Shown here piece after piece: positions 11,070-22,359 of a DNA stretch of 64,000 nt. The notes under the pieces are model-generated. The model worked only from the letters and a program-made list of their open reading frames with translations. It searched no databases and had not been told where the DNA came from. A program made the translations under genes and the position numbers. Within the stretch, counting starts at the first letter, position 1. The number at the start of each line of letters is the position of its first letter. The stretch covers positions 24,237,419 to 24,301,418 of the forward strand of contig OY987243.1 of NCBI GenBank assembly GCA_963920765.1, written 5' to 3'. Source of the DNA: Ulota crispa. Lineage: Eukaryota > Streptophyta > Bryopsida > Orthotrichales > Orthotrichaceae.

Positions 11070-11739
11070 AGGGAATTGATATGTGCACACATGGGTTGAT
11101 ATATGCACACCCCACTAGGGTATATAATATATTTATACCATCATCAAAAAGTTGAATTTGAGAAATTTTAATTCAGATTTGGACTTAGAGGCCATGATTA
11201 TGTTTAGAATCATGAAAAGGTCACAATTGAACAACACCCAATGAAAAAGCTTATCTTTTTTTACAAACAAAAGTAAAAGTAACACTTTAACCCCTAACTA
11301 AGCTTTTTCATTGGATGTTGTTCAATTGCAACCATTTTACGGTTCTAGACTAAATCATGGTCTATAAGTCCAAATCTAAATTCAAAATCCTCAAATTCAG
11401 CTATTTCATGGTAGAAATCTAAAAATTTACCTTGATAGGTGTGCATATATCAACCCCGGTGTGCATATATCAACCCCGGTGTGCATATATCAACCCCGGT
11501 GTGCATATATCAACCCCGGTGTGCATATATCAACCCCGGTGTGCATATATCAACCCCGGTGTGCATATATCAACCCCGGTGTGCATATATCAACCCCGGT
11601 GTGCATATATCAACCCCGGTGTGCATATATCAACCCCGGTGTGCATATATCAACCCCGGTGTGCATATATCAACCCCGGTGTGCATATATCAACCCCGGT
11701 GTGCATATATCAACCCCAGTGTGCACATATCAATTCCCT
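11070..11739. mobile_element. Long-TIR MITE (RGGGATTGATATGT family), copy 2, with minisatellite
   Basis: Left AGGGAATTGATATGTGCACA, right reverse complement AGGGAATTGATATGTGCACA, a perfect 20-bp match. Further inside, the arms continue as GGTTGATATATGCACACC and TAGATTTCTACCAT-type sequence. The right arm contains the array at 11441-11720. No exact TSD; TATGCAAAT (left) resembles AATGCAAAT a few bases beyond the right end. Confidence 0.8.
11441..11720. repeat. 20-bp minisatellite, 14 copies, derived from a MITE TIR
   Basis: Thirteen identical units GTGCATATATCAACCCCGGT and one with a single change. The unit is the reverse complement of the element's own subterminal GGGTTGATATATGCACAC. Three overlapping frames are open through the array because the unit is stop-free, not because it is coding. 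Confidence 0.97.
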
Positions 11740-13131
11740 TCAAATAATGCAAATTTTGTTATGAAAATTTAAAAGAAGAATTGTGCACTTGTTGCCCATA
11801 AGACAAATAGAATCATACCATGAAAAATATATTTGATTTAATTTTTTTTTTTAAAGCTTTTTGTTCAAGGAAAATAAGTCAATGTAAAAAAAGTTGTTTC
11901 ACAAAGAGTACTATGCAAATTATTCAATTATTGAACCGCTTACTAATAATGTTACTTTGTAACATTGTTAACTTATGCTATTTCAAGAAACAAGTGAGTT
12001 TGCAAGGTATACTAGTGGGATTATCACAATAATACAATTAACTTGAATATGTTATGGGCTACTACATTTAAATAGTATGTTAGATATTGTGATTGAGTGA
12101 CCAAAACCAAAAGTGATTTTGTGAGGAAACATGATTAAAAAGTGTATGGAGGGTACCATCATTATGGAGGTTTTGATGTCAAGTTGATACCTAAAGGGTG
12201 TCACTCTTAATGTTGTGGCCAAAGCCCTCGTTGGAGAATAAGGGCTTGAGGCATGACACTCCTTTACACCTTTGGGCAAATTCCATCCAAATTAGTGTGA
12301 AGAGGTCTTGCACTACACAAAATCTTTCAATAATTGAGATAATTTGTGTAACATCAGTTCATGAAAAAATGTATTGATGCTAAAATATCAAATTGTTAGG
12401 TCAAATTGAAGTTCAGAACTATATCTAGTAAAACATAAAATAGCATATGTAATGTTTAGTAACTCATGGAATTACAAAAATATCTCACTTAGCCCAATAA
12501 AACAATCATTCATGAAAAGAAACAAAATGAAAGTGTATTTGTGTTTATTGACCTTACTTATCACAAAAAACATGCTAAAACAATGATTTTGAGAATTTCT
12601 TTAAAACTGTTTGATTTTGGTAGCCTTTTAGAGTGGATGACTTGGCACAAAAGTGACATCCATTCCTTAACCAAGTCTCTCTCTTATTGATTGTAATTGC
12701 TGGATACAATTATTTTGTCAAATGCCTGATGACTGTATTTTTAGTTAGTGATATGCCTTCTTTTTGCTATTGTTTTTGCAGCACTTCCCTTAATCTTCCC
12801 ACTAGATTACCAATTCCATGGTTCTTCTTATGTCGTCTTTATTTGTGATAGTTTCTATAGGTATTTGGGTCATTTCTTCTTCCATTTTCTAAGAGATTCA
12901 AAAAACGTCAATTTGTTGTTTACACATAAGTAGCATTTGTTGGGCATGCACATGAAAAACTAGTCAAAAATAGAAAATGCAATATTTTCAATTGTTAAGC
13001 TCAAAACACCCCAATACACTACCTAGTAGTACTTGAGGTTTTGAAACTTTTATCCTTTTATACACATAGAATACTCTATAAAATTGTTGACAAGCAACTT
13101 TGTTAAGAGTCAGTAGATAACTAGTCATTAA
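11740..13131. other. Intergenic, no gene recognised
   Basis: AT-rich, short ORFs without similarity. No clear repeat. Confidence 0.55.
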
Positions 13132-13203
13132 CCCCTGAACGCCCCAAAGGACTAAAAGTGTCTTTGATTTAATGCTTTTTTGAAAGCCTTGAGCGTTCAT
13201 GGG
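13132..13203. mobile_element. Very short piggyBac-like MITE (72 bp)
   Basis: CCCCTGAACGCCCC at the left and CCCATGAACGCTCAAGG (reverse complement) at the right, bordered by TTAA on both sides. Same end type and TSD as the 630-650 bp elements at 14582, 26600 and 61179. Confidence 0.6.
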
Positions 13204-14065
13204 TTAATCGACTCAGAAGAGGTACCCATATTTACCAAAGAGCCAAGTTATGCATAATTTTATGTAAGCTTAAGCTTAAGGAACCTTAAACCCTAGTTTA
13301 ACAAAAGGAAATATTGGAAAAATATTCCTATATTTTTTGTATTCTGCAAAATATCCTTGTATTTTGACATATTTTGAAAAATGCCCTTGTAAAATTTAAA
13401 GTGCAAAAGTGTTCTTGTAAAGATTCTATAAAGCACCTACATTGCAATGATATATTGAGCCCGCTCACACACTCGAGGCAATGCTTACATTTCACAAAAA
13501 ATTGATCACTAAAGGAAAAGATACATTAGACTATTAAATTTACTATTCAACACTAAGCTACTCTAGTGATGAATTGAAGAGATATTTTGATGTTCTTTTG
13601 TATCATGTAAAGGTGATCAAGGAAATGATTGTACACTTTTACCAACCAAGTGTACAATAACACCACAAATTCCACAATACTATGGAATCTGTATAAGGAT
13701 ATTTTGGCAATTTTGAAAATTACAAGGATGTTATTAAAAATAAGGCAAAATATAGCTGTATTTTAAAAAATTTCCATTCACCAAAATTCTTGACACGTGT
13801 CAAAGAATGAGTTCAACCAATAATGAAGTCATAAGAGTTTAGTCAACACTCCATGCACTGTCATGGATCACAGTCACACATTTCAGTTTCCAAAAGATGC
13901 GGCTCACCTTCACTAAAATTCTCTTGTAAACTATTTGCAGCACCTGAGAGGAAAATCAGTGGCCTGCTTGGGTCTTGGGAGCAGTGATCCCAAATATGAT
14001 TTTTACTTTTAGCTCAAGTGGCTGAAAATACTGCTTAGAAGATAAAATATTCAAATTCAACATTG
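13204..14065. other. Intergenic, possible worn inverted-repeat element
   Basis: At about 13303-13785, AATATCCTTGTATTTTGACA on the left resembles the reverse complement of the right part (CATCCTTGTAATTTTCAAAA), with AT-rich outer arms. Too diverged for ends to be set. No gene seen. Confidence 0.35.
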
Positions 14066-14200
14066 TACAGTAGAACTCTTGTAAGCTAATATCTTTTGGT
14101 GGTATCCCAGCACTAACCCAAGATAATTAACTAATAACTTACGTAAACTAATTTAGTTCTTGGGATCCCAACCATATTAGTTTAGAGGAGTATTACTGTA
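14066..14200. mobile_element. Emigrant/pogo-like MITE, copy 2
   Basis: TACAGTAGAACTCTTGTAA (left) against TACAGTAATACTCCTCTAA (right, reverse complement), 135 bp, ends with TA. The internal GGGATCCCAACCATATTAG is shared with copies at 5663 and 20176. Confidence 0.8.
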
Positions 14201-14581
14201 TAGTTCAAAAAAATTAAATGCATAAATATTATGGTAGCAATTCTGCAAAATTTTGTCAGTTTAAAGATCGTTGGTTGGGAAGTAATAGGATCTACTTTAT
14301 TTGTATTTGTATTTTGGGAGTGGGCAGGGTTCTTCCGGGTTCTTTCTTTATTTTGGGCAAGGACAACAATGTGTAAACGTTCATCCATAAAATATACTAA
14401 CATTAGTCATTTTCATCCATTTTTTGTGTATTTGATGTTTGCTTGGGGAGCGAGTTGGCAATTTCATCCACTATTTCACCCAATTTCTTTTAGTGTGATA
14501 GGAGTCAATGTTAGTTTGGGGTAACATTTCAGGGCAAAAAATTGTCAAGGAAAAACTTTTTGAGTAGGGGTGTTGAATTAA

Positions 14582-15227
14582 CCCCTCACTGCCCATGGTA
14601 GTTTGGAGTATCTTAGAAATTTGCTTGAAAGTGAACTAAATGCCAGCATTTTGATCAATCTTATCAAATTTCTCTGAAGCGCAACCGTACAAATTCAAAG
14701 TAGACATGTTATAAATCACATAGGAAAAGAAATCACAACAATATCATTTATGGATTGAAAGATTATAATGTTTAATCACAAGGGTGTTAAAACTCCAAAA
14801 GTGATTTGAAGCCTTTCAATCCTCTTTTTGCATCTCAAACCTAATATTGAGGGTACCAAAAAAATATGAGTATATAAAGTATAACATGCTTAACCCCAAT
14901 CAATTTACGGCTTCTCAAAATCTATTTTACAATTTTTTAAATTGAATTTTTAATATGATTTTTTTTCTAAGTTCTAGTGTACTTGAAGCTTATTTTCAAG
15001 AGCCTTCAACACTAGAAAGTGAAGATTTGCAATGGACACCCTTGCACAAAATCTTGAATAGACAAATCACTTTAGTTCATTTTCAAAATCTGACTCTTGA
15101 TGCTGAAACTGGACTTCAATAAGAGTTTAAAAATAATAATAATCACTAAAAAAATCTTGTAGAAAGGTTGAACATCCTTGAATAAAATTTAGAGAAGCCC
15201 AATTTGGGCCCCTTGGGCGGTGAGGGG
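14582..15227. mobile_element. piggyBac-like MITE, copy A
   Basis: 646 bp bordered by TTAA on both sides (14578-14581 and 15228-15231). Ends CCCCTCACTGCCCA and, reverse complement, CCCCTCACCGCCCA. The interior (CACATAGGAAAAGAAATC.., TATGGATTGAAAGATTAT) is shared with 26600-27226 and, reversed, 61179-61817. No transposase. Confidence 0.75.
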
Positions 15228-15544
15228 TTAAAAACAAACAAGATTGCCATCTCCCTTTACAAATTCAAAAAACATTAGATTTCCTAGTATGCAAAATAAT
15301 CTACACTATAAAGAGCTGGTTGTGTGCCTATCAAGCAATATTCAAAATTCTCTACCAACACTAGAAATTCAAAATGATTTTATATAAAACATTGGGTGTC
15401 AAGCATATTTGTCTTTTTGTCACCCAAAATTTGAAATTCAAAAAAAGGGAGAAGAAAAGGCATGGAAAGGAAAGGTGAAAGGTTACCTAATATTTTACCA
15501 TAAAATAATAGAGAGGCGGCACAAATTGTGTGCAAAGCATACTA

Positions 15545-15944
15545 AGGTGGAAGCACCCATATCTGATAACTTAAGCAATTCTACAAAAAACTACAAAGAG
15601 TTTGAGGCAAAAAATATTTTTCCCATGATGGAAGATAAGAAATTTTGGAACTGCAAATTTTTCATAATTTTATTAGCAAAATTGAAATCATTGTGAATTT
15701 TGGGAGTCAAAAAGTGTTCCGGACCCATTGCCAATTTCTAAATGTATGCAATTCTGATAAAAGCTGAATTATTTTTAGCTCATTACTTCCTACATTGCTT
15801 TGGGACATGTGGCATGACTTGAGTGGCCCCAAACTTGAAAAGGACAAAAAATTGCATTCCAAAACACCTATCCTTACTCATGGTGGAAATAGCACACCAT
15901 ATTAGTTGGTTATGGAGCATTAGTGGAAATGGGTGCTTCCTCCT
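15545..15944. mobile_element. TA-MITE, AGGTAGGAGCACCC family, diverged copy 3
   Basis: Left AGGTGGAAGCACCCAT, right reverse complement AGGAGGAAGCACCCAT, TA at both borders, 400 bp. The interior differs from the other copies. Confidence 0.6.
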
Positions 15945-16221
15945 TAGTGTATAAAACCTGTAGACCAAAATATCAATGATAGGTTGCACCAAAGGACACA
16001 TTTAAGAGATAAACAAAGAAATTATCATCTTTGTACGTGATTAGATTCTTCCACCACCTCTACACTAGAAATTCCAACTTTCACTTGTATGACTCCACAT
16101 AAGCCTACACACGATTTCTTCCCCCACCAGGCCCATCTTCCAAACGGTCCAAATGGCCCAAGCATGTGAAAGAAGGACAAGGATGTACCGAGTGGTCAGC
16201 GTCAACCCAGCCCCACAACGA

Positions 16222-17030
16222 AAACCTTCCCGTATTACGAGATCCGGTATACACTGGCCGGGTAAGGTTCTAAACACAACAGAGCATCAACCCGGGTAAG
16301 AATGACAGAAGCATTCTTGTCTGGGGTTTGGGGAAAACCGGCGGTTAGTGTAGTGGTAACCGGTTGAAATTGCAAAAAACTCAGTTGAAACCTAAAACTA
16401 CTGGCTAAAAAATTGGCTCTTTACTCCAAAAAGATTAAATACAGTATATTTAAAATAGCAATTTAGAAATTTTATAAAAAATAACTGGTGCATGTTTGCA
16501 AAAATTGGGTTGAAATTGACAAATGCTGGATTTTAGGCAATAAAGCTAAAATTTCTCCTCAAATCTTGTTCTTGGCAAGATCAGGGAATTTTTTCCAATT
16601 GATTTCCTTCAATCCCTACATTAAACCAGTTTCTCAAGGAACTCTTTTAGTTACTCTAAGCATTTTTTTTTAAAGATATTTAACCAATTTTTTATTGATT
16701 TTTATAAATTACAAACAGTTGTTCTCTCATTTCAACCGGCTAGCTTTGAACTAAGCTGCCGGTTCTTCCTGAACCTTGATTCCCGTATAACAAGATCCAA
16801 AAAAATACCTGCCGGATAAGCCTCTAAATACAATAGGGCATCGACCCGGGTAAGAATGACAAAAACTATCTCATATTCCGAGATCCGGAATGTACCCTTC
16901 GTGTAAGGTTCTAAACATACCAGGGCATCAACCAGGGTAAGAATGACAAAACCTTCCCGTATTTCGAGATCCGGACTTACCCGCAGGGTAAGGTTCTATA
17001 CATAACAGGGCATCAACCCGGGTAAGAACG
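16222..17030. repeat. About 85-bp tandem repeat upstream of the UbiB gene, split by a MITE
   Basis: One unit at about 16222-16307 and three in a row at about 16776-17030 share CCTTCCCGTATT..GAGATCCGG, GTAAGGTTCTAAACA and GGGCATCAACCCGGGTAAGA. The MITE at 16331-16769 separates the first unit from the rest. The array ends about 300 bp before the UbiB ATG, so it may lie in the promoter. Confidence 0.8.
16331..16769. mobile_element. MITE with AACCGGC ends inside the tandem repeat
   Basis: Left GGAAAACCGGCGGTTAGTG..ACCGGTTGAAAT pairs with right (reverse complement) GGAAGAACCGGCAGCTTAG..CCGGTTGAAAT over about 38 bp. A diverged relative appears at about 47415-47560, and a single end at 62585-62670. 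TSD not clear. Confidence 0.6.
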
Positions 17031-17036
17031 ATCAAC

Positions 17037-17332
17037 GTGGCATCCCCTCCGAAGAATAGAGAGTTCGGCAGCAACAAAGCCCACGGGGAATCGGGATCCT
17101 CGGCCTTCTCTCTTCTCTCTCTCCCTCGCACGATTCCCTCACGATTCTCCGTCGCTTTGCAAGTCGATCTGTTTCCGTGTTCGCATTTCCATGGAACCTC
17201 CAAGCAGCAGCAGCAGCGGACTCCTCCGTGCGCGCTTTCTCGCACCCCCGGGAGCCGACTCACGGGGTCGCAGCCTCAGCATGGAGCCTCTCCTCTTCTT
17301 CTTCTTGTGATCCATCTCCAAACGTGTCACCA
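17037..17332 (+). promoter_or_regulatory. UbiB gene 5' leader / promoter-proximal region
   Basis: GC-rich compared with its surroundings, with CT-rich initiator-like tracts (TTCTCTCTTCTCTCTCTCCC at 17104). All three forward frames are open in places, but the UbiB frame has its first ATG at 17333. Confidence 0.45.
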
Positions 17333-20300
17333 ATGGCGAGTACTCTGCTCTGGTCCTGCTGTCGTCGCCAGCTCCAGCAGCATTACTATCGGTAACTCAC
17401 TCACTCCTGTTTTGAATTTTCTCACTTCGTGACATTCTCGATATGCATTGCGTAGCTTTCTCTGGATTTCTGTCTGGAATTCTTGGAATTAGGGTTTGAG
17501 TGATGTTTGAATTGTTCACTTTCTTGGACGTAAGGATCAAATTTTGCGTCCATCGTTCGGATTTAGGGTTTAGATGTCCCCTTCCGGTTTTTGAATCTTC
17601 GGGTTTAGGGTTCTGGCGTCGTTTTGATTGTGATTGTGATTGTGATTGTGATTGTGATTGTGATTGTGATTTTTTACCTCGCAGACCTGCCTTTTATAGG
17701 CAATTCCTTAGCTCTTTAGCTCTTTAGCTTGTTTGCTCTTTAGCTCGTTTGCTCTTTAGCTCGTTTGCTCTTTAGCTTGTTTGCTGTTTTGCTCGTTAGC
17801 TTGTTTTATTTTGTTTGCTCTTTAGCTCGTTTGCTCTTTTGCTCTTTTGCGCTATTTTGTATATGTTTGGCATGGTTTGTATGTTTTAATATGGTTTGGT
17901 TTTGGTGTTCATAGGCCTACTACTGGCGATGGAGTGGAAGTCGCAACCCTAGGCGCGAGTTTGTTCCGCAATCAGGGTGCAACAGGGGTTATAATGCGTA
18001 ACAATCTGCTTCGGCCATTACTAAACCCTAGCAAATCTGCTGTTTGGCAGCCATTTACTAAACACTCGACGAGCATTGCGAGAGGATACATTTCAACCTC
18101 CCGGACATCATCGTGGATGTGTAGTAGCTCAGCTTGGACGCAACGTCGTAACCTCCTGCAACATGGATTCGGAGAACTGAAACGGGAAGTGTTGCACGAG
18201 TGGCGGCATATGTTGAACTCCACCGGTGCAGATTTGCGAGCACTAAGGGTTGAGAGTCGGATTGCTTGGCAGCAGCGTTGCTCAGGAGTTCTTCTTCCGC
18301 ATCGTAAACTGGCCACGGCCGCCAGCCTTGCATGTGCACGTTCACAACTAATCCCACGCATCATCGCCGTGGTTCTCGGCGAGGCAACTCTTGCTCATGC
18401 TGCTGCCTCCACAACAGAGCCTTTCGCCGTTCGTTTAGAATCCAATCAACCTCACAATCCTGCATACTTCCTCCTCTTTCTTTTCTCTTGTATAGAGTTT
18501 CTGATTCTTGTCATCCGTGCGGCTTATCTCGCACTTCTGTTTACTCCGGCGGTTGTTTTAGCTCCTTTTGCTGATTCCTGTGGAGTCAAGTTCCGAAAAC
18601 GGTGGATCCGGTTAGTGCATTTTTCCCTGGAGAATGCAGGTGCCGCGTTTATTAAGTGGGGACAATGGGCAGCTGCTCGACCCGATTTGTTTCCTCCGGA
18701 CTTGTGTGCACAGCTTGCTACTCTTCATAGCAAAGCCCCTGCGCACAAATTCTCCCAAACGAAGCAAACCATTGAAGGTGCGTTTGGCAGAAAGATTGAT
18801 GAGATCTTTGAAGATTTTGAAGAGGAGCCTGTTGCGTCTGGCAGTATCGCCCAGATTCACCGTGCTGTGCTTCGGTACCGGTATCCCGGGCAAATCTCCA
18901 AGCCCATGGTTGTGGCTGTGAAGGTGCGGCATCCTGGTGTTAGTGAAGTCATTCGAAGGGACTTCACTATCATCAATTGGTGTGCTAAGATCTCCAATTT
19001 CGTTCCTGGTCTTGCTTGGCTGAGACTCGACGAGAGTGTCCAACAATTCGCCGTCTTTATGTTGACACAGGTATGTACGGGTCATGCTCTTGTTCCTTAG
19101 TGCTATTATGTTAACTAAGGATGTGTCCGTAAGAGCTGATTACTGTAAAAAAAATTGTGTTTTTTGTGCTTGTTATCACTAGTACTTGTAAGTCTACTTT
19201 TCATGAGAGTCGGTTACTTTTACCGATACACGTGGGTGTTACATAATGCACATTTGTGAAGGCCATTGCATGTGTTGATGCTGAAACAAGGAGACAATCG
19301 AACTGATGAAAGTTTCCTTATGGAAAACTGCCGAAAAGGATGAGGCTCGAGTTGAGCACTCACTGATGAATTTGTAGTTTTTTATTAAGCTTTTTCTGCT
19401 TGTTAACATTAGTGCTTGTAAGACTGCTTATCACGATACACGTGTGTCAGAGAATGCACATTTGTGAAGAACCTTGCATGTGTTGATACCGAAACAAGGA
19501 AAAAATCGAACAGATGAAAGTTTCTGTATAAAAAACTGCCAAAAAGGATGAGGCTCGAGTTGAGCAGTCACTGATGGATTTGTAGTTTTTTTATTAAGTT
19601 TGATTCTGCTTGTTTATCTCTAGTACTTTGCAAAGACTGCTTTTCACGATACACGTGTGTCACAAAATGCACATTTGTGAAGAACATTGCTTGTGTAACA
19701 AGGAAAATCTGAACAAATGAAAGTGTCCTCTGCCGAAATGAATGAGGTTCCTATTCGGGTTTGGGATGAGCAGCAAGTCCGCTGGGGTGATTTTGAGTCA
19801 CCATTGTCAGAAACTTTGACATCTGTGAGGGTTAGACCACCTCTTTTTTTTTTCTTTTTTTTTTCTGGTAATTGTTGACAGGAGGATTGGTATGGCAGGT
19901 TGATTTGGCAAGGGAAGCTGCTCATCTAAGTCGTTTCATTTACAACTTTCGCAGATGGAAGGACGTTTCGTTTCCGAAGCCGTTGTATCCGTTGGTGCAT
20001 CCAGCCGTGTTGGTGGAGACTTTTGAACAAGGCGAGAGTGTGGCACGCTTTGTGGACAGGCGTGGCAAGAATCGTCTCAACAGCGCTCTGGCAGCAATTG
20101 GAACTCACACGTTGTTAAAGATGCTCCTTGTGAGGCCTTTTTTCACATCAACTTGCTGTGTAAAACCAGAGCTCTTACAGAAGAACCTCTGTAGAGCAAC
20201 ATTCTCTAAACTAATATCCCTTCTAATCTAATGTCTATTGCTAATCTCGATGTGAGCCCCATAGTATAAAAATACAAAACTAATAATGAAGCCACAGATA

Positions 20301-22083
20301 AATAAATATTAGTCATGGACCAAAACATTTCATTCAGCAACAGTCATGTTCCTCAATGCTATCTTTGGCAAGCCGGCACTACCCTCAAGGTCACTCCAAT
20401 TTCACCTCCACAAAAATAATTGATGACCTACTTAAATTAATATGGACCTTGGAGTCCCAACCATAGTAGTTTACATAGGTTCTACTGTACTTAGGTTTTT
20501 TTGTATGCGTTCTGTAGTTTTGTGCTCATAGTTTTTCTGCTGCTGTTTTGTCAGGTGGATAACTTCATTCACGCTGATCTTCACCCTGGCAACATATTGG
20601 TGCGTATGGAAGCTGGAGCTCCCAATAAACAACTGTTCAAGTCCCGCCCTCATGTCGTGTTGCTTGACGTGGGAATGACGGCGGAACTGAACGTCCAGGA
20701 TAGGTCTACTTTGTTGGACTTTTTCAAAGCAATTGCTTTTAGGGATGGCAGGTTGGCAGCTGAATGTGCACTCAAGTTTTCCCGGTCTCAGAGTTGTCCT
20801 AACCCTGGGGCCTTTATTGACGTAAGTGCTTTTTTTTTCTTTCTATACAATGTAAACCTGCAGAAATTATTTTTTAAGGTTTTTTCCGGTTTTCTCTCGT
20901 TTCAGTACTTTTATATTGAAATTGTAGTTTATGGTTTCTCTCTGTTGATATTTGTGAGTTGTTTTGCAATAGGATGTAGACAAGGTTTTTCAGTTTTGGG
21001 ACACCGAGGAAGGGGATGCTCTCCATGCAGGGCAGTGCATGCAGGAGTTGCTGGAGCAAGTCCGGCGTCACAAAGTTAACATTGACGGTGACGTGTGCAC
21101 TGTTATGGTCACTACCCTTGTTCTTGAAGTGAGTTCATTCAAACACTTTTTTTACTTTTTTTTTATAGTGTTTTTTCTTTTTTGTATAGTTTCATTGTGT
21201 TGTGTGTGTACAGTCTATTTTGTAACAGTTCTTTTGGTTGCAAGTATAGACTCTTATAAGTATTGCAATGCTTATACTACTAAAATGTTCATTCTAGTAC
21301 TATATTCAAGACGTGTTACAGAGATAGAGTTTTGACTTGTTGAGATCTTAATTTGAAGGGGCGGTTCACACTGTGGTTCACGTCTCAAATCTGCAAGTCC
21401 AGTTCAATGCTAGGTGCCAATTTTGTTGGATTGTAAAGGGCAGATAAAATATTAAAAAAGAGAGGGTTTGAATACATTAAGCTGAAAAGTAATTGTTGGG
21501 ATTTGGCTCCAAAGTTAGCTCATCATTTTTGATGCATCTAACTCTTGAAGCAAAGCCTCACTGCTGCCATGTAGGCATTTTTAAGTTTTAGGGGCAATTC
21601 ACACTTCGTCCCACATTGGAAGTCCCACTGAAATCTCAAAGCTCAAAAAATTGGGACTTAAAGCAAAGTGTTATGCTAAATATCCATGCCAGTCATTTTG
21701 TCCTGATACGTAACTAAAGTAGTCACCCTGGTTTCATACTTTTTGTTTTGTTTTTATATAGACCCAAATAATCATGTAGATATACTGAAAGGGATGGATT
21801 ATTTGTTTTGTTTGAGATTCTCAAAAGGGTTTAGGGTCCTTTTCGACATTCAAGGCAGAGAATATTTCATGCTTTTGTCATTTTGCTCTCCAAGTGTAGA
21901 AGAACTGTGATGTTTTGTTGTTCTCTCTCAAAAGTTGATTTGTGAATGATTGTTGTTGTTCAGGGGTGGCAGAGAAAATTGGACCCGGAATTCAACATCA
22001 TGGATACGTTAAAGCAACTGCTTTTAAAACAAGACCGGTTCAAGTCATTGTCCTACACAATGGATGGAGTCATGGCACCTTAA
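17333..22083 (+). CDS. UbiB/ABC1-type atypical kinase, ADCK2-like, probably mitochondrial
   Basis: Six exons: 17333-17391, 17915-19070, 19899-20129, 20555-20821, 20973-21128, 21964-22083. GT-AG borders and one frame give 662 residues. UbiB/ABC1 proteins support coenzyme Q and lipid metabolism in mitochondria or plastids. Family motifs are present: KxGQ as KWGQW (about 267), the Ala-rich loop ASGSIAQIHRA (about 327), VAVKV lysine (about 356), catalytic HADLHPGN (about 488) and metal-binding LLDVGM (about 520). Long blocks match the plant ADCK2-like clade (VDLAREAAHLSRFIYNFRRW, RRHKVNIDGDVCTVMVTT, SYTMDGVMAP stop). The N-terminus is Arg/Ser-rich with few acids, as in a mitochondrial presequence; a hydrophobic stretch lies near 200-240. 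The start is the first in-frame ATG. Intron 3 holds an Emigrant-like MITE and intron 2 a three-copy tandem repeat. Confidence 0.93.
17480..17612 (+). promoter_or_regulatory. Cluster of telo-box motifs in UbiB intron 1
   Basis: TTAGGGTTT occurs at about 17489, 17563 and 17603, just inside intron 1. In plants AAACCCTA/TAGGGTTT motifs near start sites are common in housekeeping and ribosomal-protein genes. Function here is inference. Confidence 0.4.
17622..17671. repeat. (GATTGT)n microsatellite
   Basis: About eight copies of the hexamer GATTGT in UbiB intron 1. Confidence 0.95.
17696..17852. repeat. CTCTTTAGCTCGTTTG tandem repeat
   Basis: Imperfect 10-16 bp units (GCTCTTTAGCTCGTTT) fill the 3' half of UbiB intron 1. 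Confidence 0.85.
19156..19745. repeat. Three-copy 210-225 bp tandem repeat in UbiB intron 2
   Basis: Units start near 19156, 19390 and 19602. Shared markers are GATACACGTG, AATGCACATTTGTGAAG, GATGAGGCTCGAGTTGAGCA and TGAAAGT; the third unit is shorter. They fill most of the 828-bp intron. Confidence 0.85.
20176..20489. mobile_element. Emigrant/pogo-like MITE, copy 3, in UbiB intron 3
   Basis: Left TACAGAAGAACCTCTGTAG, right reverse complement TACAGTAGAACCTATGTAA, with TA ends, 314 bp. It makes up most of the 425-bp intron between exons 20129 and 20555. Confidence 0.8.
21357..21720. mobile_element. Fragments of the GCAATTCACACT repeat family in UbiB intron 5
   Basis: Two same-orientation ends, GGGGCGGTTCACACTGTGG at about 21358 and GGGGCAATTCACACTTCGT at about 21591, each followed by family sequence (CCCACTGAAATCTCAAAG). 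Related elements lie at 52477 and 56206. No paired right end found. Confidence 0.5.
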
Positions 22084-22152
22084 TGCGGAAAAGGTTTGAG
22101 CGAGAAAGCAATTTTGTTAGGCCTTTTTAATATATTCTGTGTCCTTGTATGT

Positions 22153-22158
22153 AATAAA
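22153..22158 (+). terminator. Possible poly(A) signal of the UbiB gene
   Basis: AATAAA lies 70 bp past the UbiB stop codon. Plant poly(A) signals are loose, so this is only suggestive. Confidence 0.35.
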
Positions 22159-22359
22159 ATTGGATCATGCATCTGTTGCACAACAATGGAGTAAGGTAAT
22201 GGTTCTTTGCAAGGTAGGATTTTTATTTTGAATTATGATCAGCTGAGTTGCTTGATTCTTCTTAGTTAGGGATACATTTTGGCAATGGACAGGATTCAAT
22301 TCAAATTGCCAGGGGTTTATTTTTTGGGGAATACACAAACACGGGCATGAAATCACAAT

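Noticed and set aside
11441-11720. Possible CRISPR-like array of direct repeats
   Set aside because: Units are back to back with no spacers, in a eukaryotic genome, and match the TIR of the surrounding MITE.
11432-11772. Three overlapping 100-110 codon ORFs (CIYQPRCAYINPG-type repeats)
   Set aside because: They are translations of a stop-free 20-bp minisatellite in all frames, not genes.
16340-16370. tRNA or tRNA-derived SINE: A-box-like TTAGTGTAGTGGTAAC and GGTTGAAAT
   Set aside because: The B-box-like motif is only a few bases from the A box and there is no cloverleaf. The sequence is the TIR of a MITE with a matching inverted end at 16769.
17037-17432. 131-codon ORF starting upstream of the UbiB gene
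   Set aside because: Wrong frame for the kinase, and it reads into intron 1. The GC-rich leader is open in all frames.
18612-19085. 157-codon minus-strand ORF
   Set aside because: Antisense shadow of UbiB exon 2, where the plus-strand frame has clear kinase motifs.
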